Shown here: piece after piece, positions 19,129 to 28,030 of the stretch
Layout of the letters: each line of letters opens with the position of its first letter
How positions within the stretch are numbered: position 1 is the stretch's first letter
Source: AC-32 sp963736055
GTDB taxonomy: Bacteria > Actinomycetota > Thermoleophilia > Gaiellales > Gaiellaceae
DNA: 64,000 nucleotides
Direction: 5' to 3'
NCBI GenBank assembly: GCA_963736055.1
Contig: CAVTNM010000008.1
Coordinates: 434,001 to 498,000 of the forward strand
The notes under the pieces: generated by a model
Seen by the model: the letters and a program-made list of their open reading frames with translations, nothing else
Database searches by the model: none
What the model was told of the DNA's origin: nothing
Made by a program: the position numbers and the translations under genes

Positions 19129-19201
19129 CGCGTACCTCCATCATTTCTCGTTCCGCTGCGATGATCTCAAACGTCCGGAGCGACCTCGGCAGTCCCCGCA
19201 G

Positions 19202-20548
19202 TCAACCGGCCGGCGGAATGTTTTGGTTGCGGCGCAAAACGTTGTCCGGGTCGTAGCGGGTCTTCAGAGCCTGGAGGCGCGCGAATGAGTCGGGCCCGAA
19301 AGCGGCCCGGACGCGGTCGAGGGGCTCGTCGGCCTGCATGTAGTTGGCATAGCCGCCACTGACCGACCAGGGCTCGATCGCGGCCGCCGTCGCGCGCGCC
19401 CACTCGATGCTCTCCTCGTCGTGGGCCGGATCGGTCCAACTCGCCATCACACTGACGTTGAAGGCGGCATCTCGGAAGCCGACGGCCGCGCTCTCCGGCT
19501 TGACGTCCTTGGGCGCGCCATGGAGCGATTCGATCAAGATTCCGCCGGGCGAGCGGCCGAGCACGGTCATGCGGTGAAGCAGATCGTCGATCAGCTCGTC
19601 CGGCAGCTCCGCGACGAAGTGGCCCTTCCAGTAGTTGCGGTCGACGCCGTAGCCGGGATCGAAGATCCGCTGCTGCTCGAGGAAGCTCTGGCGCCGGACG
19701 CCGTCGTCGACGAGACCGGGCATCGCGCGGAGGGGCCGGAGGGCCTCCGGCTCCTCCTCCGCCCCCGTGTAGCAGGGAACCACGCCGAGCTGCGGCGCGA
19801 GCGACGCATCCGTGCTGAGCTGGGCCTGGATGCTGACCCCGCGCGGGCCGTGGCCCGCGAGCTCGCGTACGAGACGGAGCGCCTTGGCGACGTCCTCTCC
19901 TTCGTACTCGAGGACCCCGCCGACGACCCGCTCGAGTGGGTGGAGCCGGAACTCGGCCTCGATGACGACGCCGAAGTTGCCGCCCCCTCCACGAAGCCCC
20001 CAGAGCAGCTCGGGGTTCTGATCGTCGCTCGCGCGGACAATCTCCCCGCCCGGGCTGACCACCTCCGCGCCGACCAGGTTGTCGCAGGTGAGTCCGTACT
20101 GGGCGGTCAGGTGACCGATCCCGCCACCGAGGGTGAGACCCGTGACGCCGGTGGAGCCGACCACGCCGCCGGGCGTGACCAGGCCGTGTGCCTGAGTCGC
20201 GGCGTCGAAGTCGAGCCAGGTGGCACCACCCTGGCACGTTGCCATCCCGTTCTCGGGATCGACATCGACGTCCCGCATGCGCGAGAGGTCGATCACGAGG
20301 CCGTCGTCGACCGCGCAGTGCCCGGCTGGGTTGTGGCCTCCGCCCCGGACCGCAATCTCGAGACCTCGGGCCTGGCCGAAGGCCAAGGCGGCCGCCACAT
20401 CGTCCCCATCAACGCAGCGGGCGATCGCCGCCGGGCGCCGATCGATCAGCAGGTTGAAGCAGAGGCGAGCCCGCTCGTACTCGCGGTCGCTTTCGACCAG
20501 CAGGTCACCCGTCAGCGAATCACGGAGCTCGTCCAGAGGCTCAGCCAT
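19202..20548 (-). CDS. FAD-linked oxidase, berberine-bridge-enzyme-like, bicovalent flavin
   Basis: This 448-residue PCMH-type FAD protein has both residues used for bicovalent FAD attachment: His in RGGGHNPAGH and Cys in YGLTCDNLVGAEVVSPGG. The FAD-binding loop TGLTLGGGIGHL is also present. The C-terminal BBE segment is visible as ALKTRYDPDNVLRRNQNIPP. Such enzymes oxidise sugars, alcohols or alkaloid-like substrates with O2, giving H2O2; the substrate here is unknown. No signal peptide is evident. It is divergent from the ABC transporter at 20653. Confidence 0.92.
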   Translation of the reverse strand: MAEPLDELRDSLTGDLLVESDREYERARLCFNLLIDRRPAAIARCVDGDDVAAALAFGQARGLEIAVRGGGHNPAGHCAVDDGLVIDLSRMRDVDVDPENGMATCQGGATWLDFDAATQAHGLVTPGGVVGSTGVTGLTLGGGIGHLTAQYGLTCDNLVGAEVVSPGGEIVRASDDQNPELLWGLRGGGGNFGVVIEAEFRLHPLERVVGGVLEYEGEDVAKALRLVRELAGHGPRGVSIQAQLSTDASLAPQLGVVPCYTGAEEEPEALRPLRAMPGLVDDGVRRQSFLEQQRIFDPGYGVDRNYWKGHFVAELPDELIDDLLHRMTVLGRSPGGILIESLHGAPKDVKPESAAVGFRDAAFNVSVMASWTDPAHDEESIEWARATAAAIEPWSVSGGYANYMQADEPLDRVRAAFGPDSFARLQALKTRYDPDNVLRRNQNIPPAG

Positions 20549-20652
20549 CGAAGTCCAAGACTCTGCCAGGGAGAAAAAGTGATCGGTCGAACGAACCGAC
20601 CCGTGCCCCGGCGTCGGTTGACCTACGCGCCGGGAAGCGGTCGTTGGCTACG

Positions 20653-21613
20653 GTGGCGAACGTGTCCGCGGGGGTCGATCGCAAGATCGCGGCTGAGGCG
20701 ACGACGAGCGTCGAGCTGCGAGGGCTCGAGAAGACGTATCCCTCGCCGTCAGGACCGGTTCACGCTGTTCGGGGCGTCGACATCGCCGTGCACACCGGCG
20801 AGACGCTGGCGCTGCTCGGGCCCAACGGCGCCGGCAAGTCGACCACGATCGACATGCTCCTCGGGCTCCAGTCGCCCGACGAGGGCTCGGTCGCGATCTT
20901 CGGAGAAGCCGCCCGAGAGCGTGGTCAAGCAGGGCCGGCTCGGGGTGATGTTGCAGACGGGAGGCGTGCTCCGCGAGCTGACCGTGCGCGAGCTCGTGGC
21001 GATGATCGCGGCGCTCTTCCCGGCGCCGCTCGACGTCGACGAGACGCTGTCGCTCGCGCGCATCGAGCCACTCGCCGACCGGCGGACGGAACGCCTGAGC
21101 GGCGGGGAGACCCAGCGGCTGCGATTCGCGGTCGCGCTCGTGGGCGACCCCGAGCTGCTCGTGCTGGACGAGCCGACGGTCGGGATGGACGTCGAGGGCA
21201 GGCACGCCTTCTGGACGACCGTGCGCGAGCTCTCCGGCCAGGGCAAGACGATCCTGTTCGCGACGCACTACCTCGAGGAGGCAGACGAGTACGCGGACCG
21301 CGCGGTGCTGATGGCGAGAGGGCGGGTCGTGGCCGACGGGCCGACGACGGAGATCAAGGCAATGGTCGGCTCCCGCACGATCCGCGCCACGCTTCCGGAG
21401 ACCCCGCTCGAGCGGCTCGAGCGCCTCCCGGGCGTCGCACGTGCCGAGCGCCGCGGGGAGGCGGTCGTCCTCGTCTGCTCGAACTCGGACACCGCTCTGC
21501 GGGCGTTCCTCGGAGCCTTTCCGCAGGCGCGTGACATCGAGGTGCGTGGCGCCGGCCTCGAGGAGGCATTCCTCGCCCTCACCGGCGACGAGCACGAGGA
21601 GGAGGCGGCCTGA
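20653..21613 (+). CDS. ABC transporter ATP-binding protein, one frameshift
   Basis: Walker A is LLGPNGAGKSTTIDMLLG, the signature is RLSGGETQRLRFAVALV, Walker B is ELLVLDEPTVGMD, and the H-loop is ILFATHYLEEAD. The C-terminal extension is typical of drug or polysaccharide ABC-2 exporters. Near 20902 one base is missing (TTCGG/GAGAAG); restoring it joins GSVAIFGE to KPPESVVKQGRLGVMLQTGG. GTG at 20653 is taken as start; a TTG lies three codons earlier. Its stop overlaps the start of the permease by one base, so the two form one transporter. Confidence 0.88.
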
Positions 21614-22347
21614 TGAACACCGTCGAGTACGCTCGCTTCGAGCTGCTGCGCACGTTCCGCAACCGCCGCTTCTACATCTTCTCGTTCGGCTTCCCGCTTG
21701 TCCTGTACTACGCGATCGCAGGGCCGAACCGGCACGTCCACAGCCTCGGCGGGACCGGCGTCGCCGCTCCGGTGTACTTCATGGTCGGCCTCGCGGTCTT
21801 CGGGACGATGAACGCCGTGCTCGGCTCGGGCGCACGCATTGCTGCGGAACGCTCGGTCGGCTGGAACCGCCAGCTACGGCTCACGCCGCTCTCGACGCGC
21901 ACCTACTTCCGCGTCAAGGTGCTGACCGCCTACGCGATGGCGCTCGTCACGATCGCGCTCCTCTACATCGCGGGGGCGACGCTGGGCGTGCGCCTTCAGG
22001 CGGGAAACTGGCTCGCGATGACCGGTTTGATCCTCATCGGACTGGTTCCGTTCGCCGCGCTCGGCATCCTGATGGGGCACCTGCTGACGAGCGATTCGAT
22101 CGGTCCGGCAATGGGCGGGACGACCGCGCTGCTCGCGCTGCTCGGAGGCGTCTGGTTCCCGATCACGAGCGGCGTGATGCACACGGTCGCCGAGACGCTC
22201 CCGTCCTACTGGCTCGTCCAGGCGAGTCATGTCGGGCTCGGAGGCGCGGGCTGGGGCGTCACCGGCTGGGCCGTCGTCGCCGCCTGGAGCATCGTGGCCG
22301 CGCTCGCCGCGGGACGCGCCTACCAGCGCGACACGAAGCGGGTCTGA
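21613..22347 (+). CDS. ABC-2 type transporter permease
   Basis: The 244-residue protein has six predicted membrane helices (for example FYIFSFGFPLVLYYAIAG, VLTAYAMALVTIALLYIAG, GTTALLALLGGVWFPI) and the ABC-2 pattern of a cytoplasmic N-terminus (EYARFELLRTFRNRRFYI). It overlaps the ATPase stop by one base. The transporter probably exports a small hydrophobic molecule or drug; the substrate is unknown. Confidence 0.88.
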   Translation: MNTVEYARFELLRTFRNRRFYIFSFGFPLVLYYAIAGPNRHVHSLGGTGVAAPVYFMVGLAVFGTMNAVLGSGARIAAERSVGWNRQLRLTPLSTRTYFRVKVLTAYAMALVTIALLYIAGATLGVRLQAGNWLAMTGLILIGLVPFAALGILMGHLLTSDSIGPAMGGTTALLALLGGVWFPITSGVMHTVAETLPSYWLVQASHVGLGGAGWGVTGWAVVAAWSIVAALAAGRAYQRDTKRV

Positions 22348-22359
22348 CAGACTGCCGCC

Positions 22360-22737
22360 GTGCTCCTGATGCGTCTGTTCATCGCGCTGGCGATCAACGC
22401 CGCCGCTCTCTGGGTGTGCGACGTGCTGTTCGACAGCGTGCACATCAGCGGCTTCTGGGCCTACTTCATCGGCGCGCTCGTACTCGGGATCGCCAACACC
22501 ATCCTGAAGCCGATCCTGGCCATCCTGACGCTACCGCTGATCATCTTCACGCTCGGCCTCTTCTACCTCGTGATCAACATCGCGATGGTCGCCCTGGCCG
22601 AGTGGATCGCGCCGAACTTCTCGATCGACGGCTTCTGGACGTACGTCGGCGTCGTCTTCATCGTCTGGGTCGTGAACTGGGTCGCCTACACGCTCATCGA
22701 CGAGCTCGAGGGCGGACGCCGCCAGGTCGTGATCTAG
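22360..22737 (+). CDS. Phage holin family IV / YvlD-like four-helix membrane protein
   Basis: This 125-residue protein has four hydrophobic helices and the family pattern VLGIANTILKPILAILTLPL ... ITLGLFYLVINIAMV ... FWTYVGVVFIVWVVNW. Members of this PF04020 family are named after a phage holin but are chromosomal membrane proteins of uncertain role in most Actinobacteria. Its stop overlaps that of the convergent holB gene by four bases. Confidence 0.85.
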   Translation: MLLMRLFIALAINAAALWVCDVLFDSVHISGFWAYFIGALVLGIANTILKPILAILTLPLIIFTLGLFYLVINIAMVALAEWIAPNFSIDGFWTYVGVVFIVWVVNWVAYTLIDELEGGRRQVVI

Positions 22738-23813
22738 GAGACGACGAGCACGCCGGCGAAGGCCCGGCGCAGCTCGACGAAGAGCGCCTCCAGAGCCAGA
22801 CCCGGCGAGAGCTGAAACTCCTCGAACGAGCGCCACGCCTCGCGCACGAGCTCGGCGGCGCGCTCGGCGCCCTCGAGCCGCTCGAGCGTCCCGTCCTCGC
22901 GCAGCGCATCCGCGAGGTCGACGTGCACGAGAGCCTTGTCCGCGCCGGCCGCGGCCGCGACCAGATCCCGGTACCACGAGGCGAGCTCCTCCAGCGAGGC
23001 CAGCAGCTCCTCGCGCTCGGCGCCGCGGCCGGCCCGCTTCACCCGTTGCTCCGCCTCGCGGGCGGTCAGGTCTAGCCCCTCCACGGCTGCTTCCTCCTGC
23101 TCCTTGGCTTCGGCGCCGCGCTTCCGGGCGCCGTCGAGGAGCCGCGCCGCCGCTTCGGCGGGATTGAAGGTCTCTGCGTACACAGAGCGCGCGGTCTGGA
23201 GCAGGATCACGCGCCGCTCGGCCGCGGCCGGGTCGAGCAGCCGCTCCGCCCGGTCGAGCCGCCCCGAGGCGACACGGGCGATCGAGGTCGCCTGCTCCTC
23301 GGTCAGCTCTGGCGCGCGGGCTTGCACGGCCTCGCGTACCGCCCGCTCGGAGAGGCGCCGGAACGGCACCGCCTGGCAGCGCGAGCGAATCGTCTCGGGC
23401 AGCGACCCGAGCTCGTCGGCCACGAGCACGATCACGGCGTAGTCAGGCGGCTCCTCGAGGTCTTTCAGCAGCGCGTCGGCGGCCTCCTCGTTGAGCAACT
23501 GCGCAGCGAAGAGGAGGTAGACGCGCTTGTCGGCCTCGAACGGGCGCATGTGGAGGTCGCGGCGCATCTCTCGCACCGCGTCGATCCGGATCTGGTCGCC
23601 CAGCGGCTCGAGCACGTAGAGGTCCGGGTGCGAGCGACGGCCTACCCGCGGGTCGCCGCCGAGCAGCTCGGAGGCGAAGGCAACGGCGGTTGCGCGCTTC
23701 CCCACGCCCGCGGGCCCGTGGAAGAGGTACGCGTGTGCGGGCCCCTCGGCGAGCGCGGCCGCGAGCAGCCGCTTCGCCTCGGTCTGTTCAGGAACGCTGT
23801 CGAAGCTCGCCAA
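22734..23813 (-). CDS. holB: DNA polymerase III delta' subunit
   Basis: The 359-residue clamp-loader ATPase homologue starts with FDSVPEQTEAKRLLAAALAE and the P-loop HGPAGVGKRATAVAFASELL. It continues with HPDLYVLEPLGDQIRIDAVR and the SRC-like ETIRSRCQAVPFRRL that carries the arginine finger. The zinc-binding cysteines seen in many delta' subunits are absent. It loads the beta sliding clamp during replication. Its start lies within the end of tmk (26-base overlap), the common tmk-holB pairing. Confidence 0.92.
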   Translation of the reverse strand: MASFDSVPEQTEAKRLLAAALAEGPAHAYLFHGPAGVGKRATAVAFASELLGGDPRVGRRSHPDLYVLEPLGDQIRIDAVREMRRDLHMRPFEADKRVYLLFAAQLLNEEAADALLKDLEEPPDYAVIVLVADELGSLPETIRSRCQAVPFRRLSERAVREAVQARAPELTEEQATSIARVASGRLDRAERLLDPAAAERRVILLQTARSVYAETFNPAEAAARLLDGARKRGAEAKEQEEAAVEGLDLTAREAEQRVKRAGRGAEREELLASLEELASWYRDLVAAAAGADKALVHVDLADALREDGTLERLEGAERAAELVREAWRSFEEFQLSPGLALEALFVELRRAFAGVLVVS

Positions 23814-24384
23814 GGATCTCCTCCGCGATCTCCCGGGGAGGCCGCGTGCCGTCGATGGTCGTGATCCGCTGGGGGAAGAACGCCGCGAGCTCCCGGTAGG
23901 CCCCGTCCACGCGGGCGCGGAAGCCCCCGTCCTCGCGTTCGATCCGGTCGCCGCCGTCGCCGACGCGCCGGGCGGACTCGTCGGGGTCGACCAGCAGCAG
24001 GAACGTGCGGTCGGGCAGCACGCCGCGGACCGCGTGCAGGTTCAGCTCGAGCACTCGCTCGAGCCCGAGGTCGCGCGCGATGCCCTGGTACGCGAGCGAG
24101 GAGTCGAGGTAGCGGTCGCAGACGACGTCCGCCCCGCGCTCCAGCGCCGGCGCGATCACGTCCTCCACGAGCTGGGCGCGCGCGGCGGCGAAGAGCGCCG
24201 CCTCGGTCCAGGGCGCGATCTCGGCGTCGGCGAGCAGGAGCTCCCGGATCCGCTCGCCGAGCTCCGTGCCGCCGGGCTCCCGGGTCGCAACGACCTCCCG
24301 CCCGTCGGCGGCGAGCGCCTCCGCGAGCAGCTTCGCCTGCGTCGTCTTCCCCGAGCCGTCGAGCCCTTCGAACGTTATGAACAC
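23788..24384 (-). CDS. tmk: Thymidylate kinase
   Basis: This 198-residue dTMP kinase makes dTDP for DNA synthesis. The P-loop is FEGLDGSGKTTQAKLLAEAL, the DRYLDSSLAYQG motif binds dTMP, TFLLLVDPDESARRV leads to the lid, and the C-terminus carries the LGELRQR helix. The ATG at 24384 gives the normal family length. It overlaps holB and is divergent from the epimerase at 24408 with only 23 bases between starts. Confidence 0.95.
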   Translation of the reverse strand: MFITFEGLDGSGKTTQAKLLAEALAADGREVVATREPGGTELGERIRELLLADAEIAPWTEAALFAAARAQLVEDVIAPALERGADVVCDRYLDSSLAYQGIARDLGLERVLELNLHAVRGVLPDRTFLLLVDPDESARRVGDGGDRIEREDGGFRARVDGAYRELAAFFPQRITTIDGTRPPREIAEEILGELRQRS

Positions 24385-24407
24385 CGCGGGGCCTAGGATA
24401 TGAGTCC

Positions 24408-25310
24408 TTGCGGGCGATCGTGACAGGGGGCGCGGGGTTCATCGGCTCGCATGTCGTCGAGGCACTCCTGTCGCGTGGGGACGAGGTGCTCGCGCTCGAC
24501 GACCTCTCGAACGGGAAGCGCGAGAACGTGCCCGAGGGCGCCCGCCTCGTCGTCGCCGACCTGCGCGAGCCGCTGGAAGAGATCTTCGACGAGCTGCGGC
24601 CCGAGGTCTGCTACCACCTCGGCGCTCAGGTGGACGTGCGGGTCTCGGTCGAGCGGCCCGCACACGACGCCTCCGTGAACGTGATCGGGACGATCAGCGT
24701 CCTCGAGGCCGCCCGGCGCCACGACACGCAGGTTGTCTTCAGCTCGACCGGAGGCGCGATCTACGGTGAGTGCGACGGGCCGGCCGGTGAGGACGCTGTC
24801 CGCCGCCCGCTAGCGCCTTACGGAGTCTCGAAGCTGGCGGGTGAGGAGTACCTGGCCGCGTACAACCGGCTGTACGGGTCCCGGCACGTCTCGCTGCGCT
24901 TCGGCAACGTCTACGGCCCGCGGCAGGATCCACACGGCGAGGCCGGCGTGGTCGCGATCTTCCTCGGGAAGCTCGCCGAGGAGGAGCCGCCGAGGATCTT
25001 CGGCGACGGCAGCCAGACGCGTGACTACGTGTACGCCGGCGACGTGGCGCAGGCGACGCTCGCTGGCGCGGGGCAGGACGGCGGCGTCTTCAACGTCGGC
25101 ACCGGCCAGGAGACCTCGGTGGTGGAGCTGTACGAGCTGTGCAGACGGGTGGCCGGCTCCGAGCTCGAGGCCGAACAGGCACCGCCCCGGCTCGGCGAGC
25201 TCCAGCGGAGCGTGCTGGACGTGACGCTTGCGCAGCGCGAGCTCGGCTGGCGCGCCGAAGTCTCACTGGAAGAGGGCCTGCGCCGCACCTGGGAGTCGGT
25301 TTCGAGCTAG
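24408..25310 (+). CDS. NAD-dependent UDP-glucose 4-epimerase-like protein
   Basis: At 300 residues this is a normal-length extended SDR epimerase. The Rossmann motif is TGGAGFIGSHVVEALL at the N-terminus; the catalytic set is SSTGGAIYGE plus YGVSKLAGE (YxxxK); RFGNVYGPRQDPHGEAG and GDGSQTRDYVYAGDVA complete the signature. TTG at 24408 is the start because it directly precedes the first strand (AIVTGGAG). It probably supplies UDP-galactose or a related sugar for envelope polysaccharide. The preceding ECF/ligase context elsewhere does not fix the substrate. Confidence 0.9.
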   Translation: MRAIVTGGAGFIGSHVVEALLSRGDEVLALDDLSNGKRENVPEGARLVVADLREPLEEIFDELRPEVCYHLGAQVDVRVSVERPAHDASVNVIGTISVLEAARRHDTQVVFSSTGGAIYGECDGPAGEDAVRRPLAPYGVSKLAGEEYLAAYNRLYGSRHVSLRFGNVYGPRQDPHGEAGVVAIFLGKLAEEEPPRIFGDGSQTRDYVYAGDVAQATLAGAGQDGGVFNVGTGQETSVVELYELCRRVAGSELEAEQAPPRLGELQRSVLDVTLAQRELGWRAEVSLEEGLRRTWESVSS

Positions 25311-25349
25311 GAGGAGGGACGGCCGCGGCGGCGAATCGAACGATCCGCC

Positions 25350-25838
25350 GTGGAGCACGCCCTTCCAAACGCACCGGCCCACCCCTGGCGCACGATCGCC
25401 GTCGTCGCCGCCGGGATCGCCACCCTCGAGCTGCTCGGGCTCGTGATCGTCGGCGTCGCCTTGATCGCGAGGCCCGTGATGCATCGCGCCCAGGCCGAGG
25501 CGAAAGCCGCGCCCGCGAAGCATCGGCCAGTGAAGGTGCGAGCGCGACCGCTGCTTCCCCGCGGTTCGGTCTCCGTCACCGTCCTGAACGGCAGCGGCGT
25601 GTCCGGGGCCGCCGCGGCTCAGGCCTCGCGCGTGCGCGCGCGTGGGTATCTCGTGGGCGACGTCGGCAACGCGCCAAGGTCGGGCTACGGCCGCAGCGTC
25701 GTCATGTACCGCGCGGGCAGGCGCCCGGAGGCCTTGCGTCTCGCGCGCGACCTGCGCATCCGGCTCGTCTCGCCGCTCGACGGCCTACGCCCGCGCGACC
25801 TGCTGGGCGCGCAAGTGGCCGTCGTCGTCGGCGGTTAG
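25350..25838 (+). CDS. Membrane-anchored LytR C-terminal-domain protein
   Basis: This 162-residue protein has a single N-terminal membrane helix (IAVVAAGIATLELLGLVIVGVALIA, shown in part) and an extracytoplasmic LytR_C domain. The domain contains the typical SVTVLNGSGVSGAAAAQAS, VGDVGNAPRSGYGRSVVMYR and the ending LLGAQVAVVVGG. LytR_C domains accompany envelope proteins of Gram-positive bacteria; the function of stand-alone forms is unclear. GTG at 25350 is the first in-frame start after the epimerase stop 40 bases upstream. Confidence 0.8.
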   Translation: MEHALPNAPAHPWRTIAVVAAGIATLELLGLVIVGVALIARPVMHRAQAEAKAAPAKHRPVKVRARPLLPRGSVSVTVLNGSGVSGAAAAQASRVRARGYLVGDVGNAPRSGYGRSVVMYRAGRRPEALRLARDLRIRLVSPLDGLRPRDLLGAQVAVVVGG

Positions 25839-25842
25839 ACCA

Positions 25843-25860
25843 AGTAACAGTCTGTTACAA
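25843..25860. promoter_or_regulatory. Palindromic operator, copy 1
   Basis: GTAACAGTCTGTTAC (25844-25858) is a 6-3-6 perfect inverted repeat, the size and form of a TetR-family operator. The same core recurs at 25980. It begins five bases after the LytR_C stop. Together the two sites bracket a noticeably less GC-rich 118-base spacer upstream of the methyltransferase gene. Confidence 0.55.
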
Positions 25861-25976
25861 GTTTTGTTCTGCGCATCGAAGCCCGCGACTGAATTTGTTT
25901 GCGGTTGCAGCTTCTTTCCCTTTCGCCGCTCTAATCCGACCCCGCAGTTTCGAACACGTCGCCTCGCCCCTTCGTT

Positions 25977-25997
25977 CAAGTAACAGTCTGTTACTTG
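25977..25997. promoter_or_regulatory. Palindromic operator, copy 2
   Basis: This copy has the same GTAACAGTCTGTTAC core, but the symmetry extends to 9-bp arms. It ends 31 bases before the methyltransferase ATG and would overlap the -35 area of a promoter whose -10 could be TATGAT at 26017-26022. A bound repressor here would block that promoter. No regulator gene for it is in the window. Confidence 0.6.
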
Positions 25998-26028
25998 GGC
26001 CCATCGAACGCGTGCCTATGATCCGGCG

Positions 26029-26754
26029 ATGGGTGGCGAGGAGCGCAAGCAGGCCGAGATCGACTACCCGCTGGCGGTCGGCGAGGAAGGACGCGACTGG
26101 ATCCGCGGCAAGCCGTTCGGGCACGACCCGCGCGAGTCCGCCCGCTTCCTGATCGACTTCGGCTACGTCCTGCAGCTGCTCGACCTGCACGCCGGCACGA
26201 GCCTCGTCGAGCTCGGCTGCGGCTCCGGCTGGATGACCCGCTTCGCCGCGCGGCACGGCGTCCTCGCGGCGGGCTACGACATCTCGCCGGAGATGATCGC
26301 GATCGCTCGCGAGCGGGCGGCCGAGGAAGGCCTCGATGTCACCTTCGAGGCGGCGGACATGGAGCAGCTCGACCTCGGTGGCCGCTTCGACGCCTGCCTG
26401 ATCTACGACGCGCTCCACCACAGCGAGCGTGCGGACCTGGTGCTCGCGAGCGCCCACCGCGCCCTCAAGCCGGGCGGTCGGCTGCTGGTCGCCGAGCCCA
26501 ACTGGAAGCAGCGCTTCCAGGGCCGCGGGGCGTCGAGCGAGTACGGCGTGACCGAGCTCGGGTACAGCCCACGCAAGCTGAAGCGCCTCCTGCGCGAGGC
26601 CGGGTTCGCCGACATCCGCCGCTTCCACAACAACCGCAAGCGGCTCTTCTCGAACTCGCCGCGCGAGACCGCTGCGCACCTGGCCGAGCCATGGGTCTAC
26701 CGGCTGCTCGCGCCCTTCTGGACGCAGATCTGGCTGCGGGCGCGGGCCGGCTAG
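26029..26754 (+). CDS. Class I SAM-dependent methyltransferase
   Basis: The 241-residue protein has motif I LVELGCGSGWMTRFAARHG near residue 65, motif II region AAGYDISPEMIAIARERAA, the acidic FEAADMEQLDL, and motif post-I to III (CLIYDALHHSERADLVLASA, LKPGGRLLVAEP). The substrate is unknown; the C-terminal third is basic and aromatic. The ATG has no ribosome site and the likely start of transcription is at or next to it, suggesting a leaderless mRNA under the control of the twin palindromic operators upstream. Confidence 0.88.
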   Translation: MGGEERKQAEIDYPLAVGEEGRDWIRGKPFGHDPRESARFLIDFGYVLQLLDLHAGTSLVELGCGSGWMTRFAARHGVLAAGYDISPEMIAIARERAAEEGLDVTFEAADMEQLDLGGRFDACLIYDALHHSERADLVLASAHRALKPGGRLLVAEPNWKQRFQGRGASSEYGVTELGYSPRKLKRLLREAGFADIRRFHNNRKRLFSNSPRETAAHLAEPWVYRLLAPFWTQIWLRARAG

Positions 26755-26755
26755 C

Positions 26756-26783
26756 CCGGGCCGGCTCGAGGGAGCCGACCCGG
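26756..26783. terminator. Hairpin between convergent genes
   Basis: CCGGGCCGGCT and AGCCGACCCGG form an 11-bp stem with one mismatch around a CGAGGG loop. It starts just after the methyltransferase stop and faces the end of the convergent beta-propeller gene. It is probably a two-way terminator. Confidence 0.55.
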
Positions 26784-26799
26784 ACCTGCCGGCACGTGC

Positions 26800-27960
26800 T
26801 TACTGCGGGATGACCTTGATGATCCGGCCCTGCCCCGCGGGGAAGCCGAATCCCTGCTCGGAGACGTAGAAGTTCCCGTCCGGCCCGACCGCCATCCCGG
26901 TCGGGAAGACGAGGCCGGAGGCAACGGTCTTGTCCGGAGCCCCGTGGCGGATGCGCACGATCGCTCCTGTCCCGGGCGTCGGACCGCCGGGAGTCGTGCT
27001 CGACTCGAGTGCGTAGAGGTCGCCGCCGCGGATCGCGAGCCCCAGGATCTGCTCGAGGCCGGTCGCGCGAAGCTCGAGCACCCTGTGCCGGTTGAGCAGC
27101 CAGATGCTCTCGTTCGGCACCGTGCCGTCGGGAGGACCGAAGACGCCGAGGTTTCCGATCAGGAACTCCGGCTTCCTTCGATGCTTCCAGCCGAACCCCA
27201 AGCCCAGGCCCCGAGCCACGATCGCGGTCGGGACGATGTGCCCGAGCTGGGCCGAGATGTCGACCACGCGGCTGATCGCGCCGCCGGTGGTGACCCGGTC
27301 GAGCTCGCCGTGGTTCGAGTCCATCGGGTAGAGGACACCTCCGAAGGAGGTCATGCTGTACCACGTTCCGTCGGGCTCGAAGTCGTCCTCGTCCGGCTCG
27401 GCGACCGGGTTGGCAGCCTGGAACGCGCTCAGGTCGGCGAGCAGCGACCACGTTCCGCCGTGGCCGACCTTGATCACGCCGTTGGGCACATCCTTCACGC
27501 CGTGCGAGCACCCGGCTCCGGCAAGGAGCCCGTAGAGCTGGTGGCCGATGAAGGTCACGCTCGAGACGCCGCTGACGAGGCTGCCGATCGCAGCGCTCGT
27601 CTGGCTGGACGGCAACGCGTCCACGACCGTCGAGACCTTGCCGAAGTGACTGACCTTCGAGATCCGCCCGCCGAGCACCGGATCGTTCGTGCTCCCGGTG
27701 TACGGAGCGGCGTCGCCGCTCGCCTGGGTGCAGATGCCGACGGTCGAGTCGCTGCCACCGAGGCCCCCCTCGGCGACGTAGAGGTTCCCGTCGGGCCCGA
27801 ACGTGAGCCCGCGCGGGTTGTTGAACCCGGTCGCGAAGACGGAGGTTGCCGCAAAGTGCTTCGCCTTCCCGGGTGAGCGGTGGTTGCCCGACGCCGAGTC
27901 GCTTCCAACGACTCCTGCAAGCGCCACGGCGACTGTCACCGCAATCAGTATCCGTCTCAT
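26800..27960 (-). CDS. Secreted ScyD/ScyE-family beta-propeller protein
   Basis: This 386-residue exported protein has a signal peptide (MRRILIAVTVAVALAGVVGS) and NHL-type propeller blades: TGFNNPRGLTFGPDGNLYVA at the N-terminus and TGMAVGPDGNFYVSEQGFGF near the end. Its layout matches proteins annotated as the ScyD/ScyE family, named after cyanobacterial scytonemin genes; outside cyanobacteria the role is unknown. Two cysteines (GICTQ and AGCSHG) could pair. It lies downstream of the ligase-like gene on the same strand after about 70 bases. Confidence 0.82.
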   Translation of the reverse strand: MRRILIAVTVAVALAGVVGSDSASGNHRSPGKAKHFAATSVFATGFNNPRGLTFGPDGNLYVAEGGLGGSDSTVGICTQASGDAAPYTGSTNDPVLGGRISKVSHFGKVSTVVDALPSSQTSAAIGSLVSGVSSVTFIGHQLYGLLAGAGCSHGVKDVPNGVIKVGHGGTWSLLADLSAFQAANPVAEPDEDDFEPDGTWYSMTSFGGVLYPMDSNHGELDRVTTGGAISRVVDISAQLGHIVPTAIVARGLGLGFGWKHRRKPEFLIGNLGVFGPPDGTVPNESIWLLNRHRVLELRATGLEQILGLAIRGGDLYALESSTTPGGPTPGTGAIVRIRHGAPDKTVASGLVFPTGMAVGPDGNFYVSEQGFGFPAGQGRIIKVIPQ

Positions 27961-28030
27961 ACGCTCCCCTTTTGTTGCGTCGACGGAATGTCCGGGGGCA
28001 TTCTGAACCTTCTCGGCCGGCCGGGTCGAG

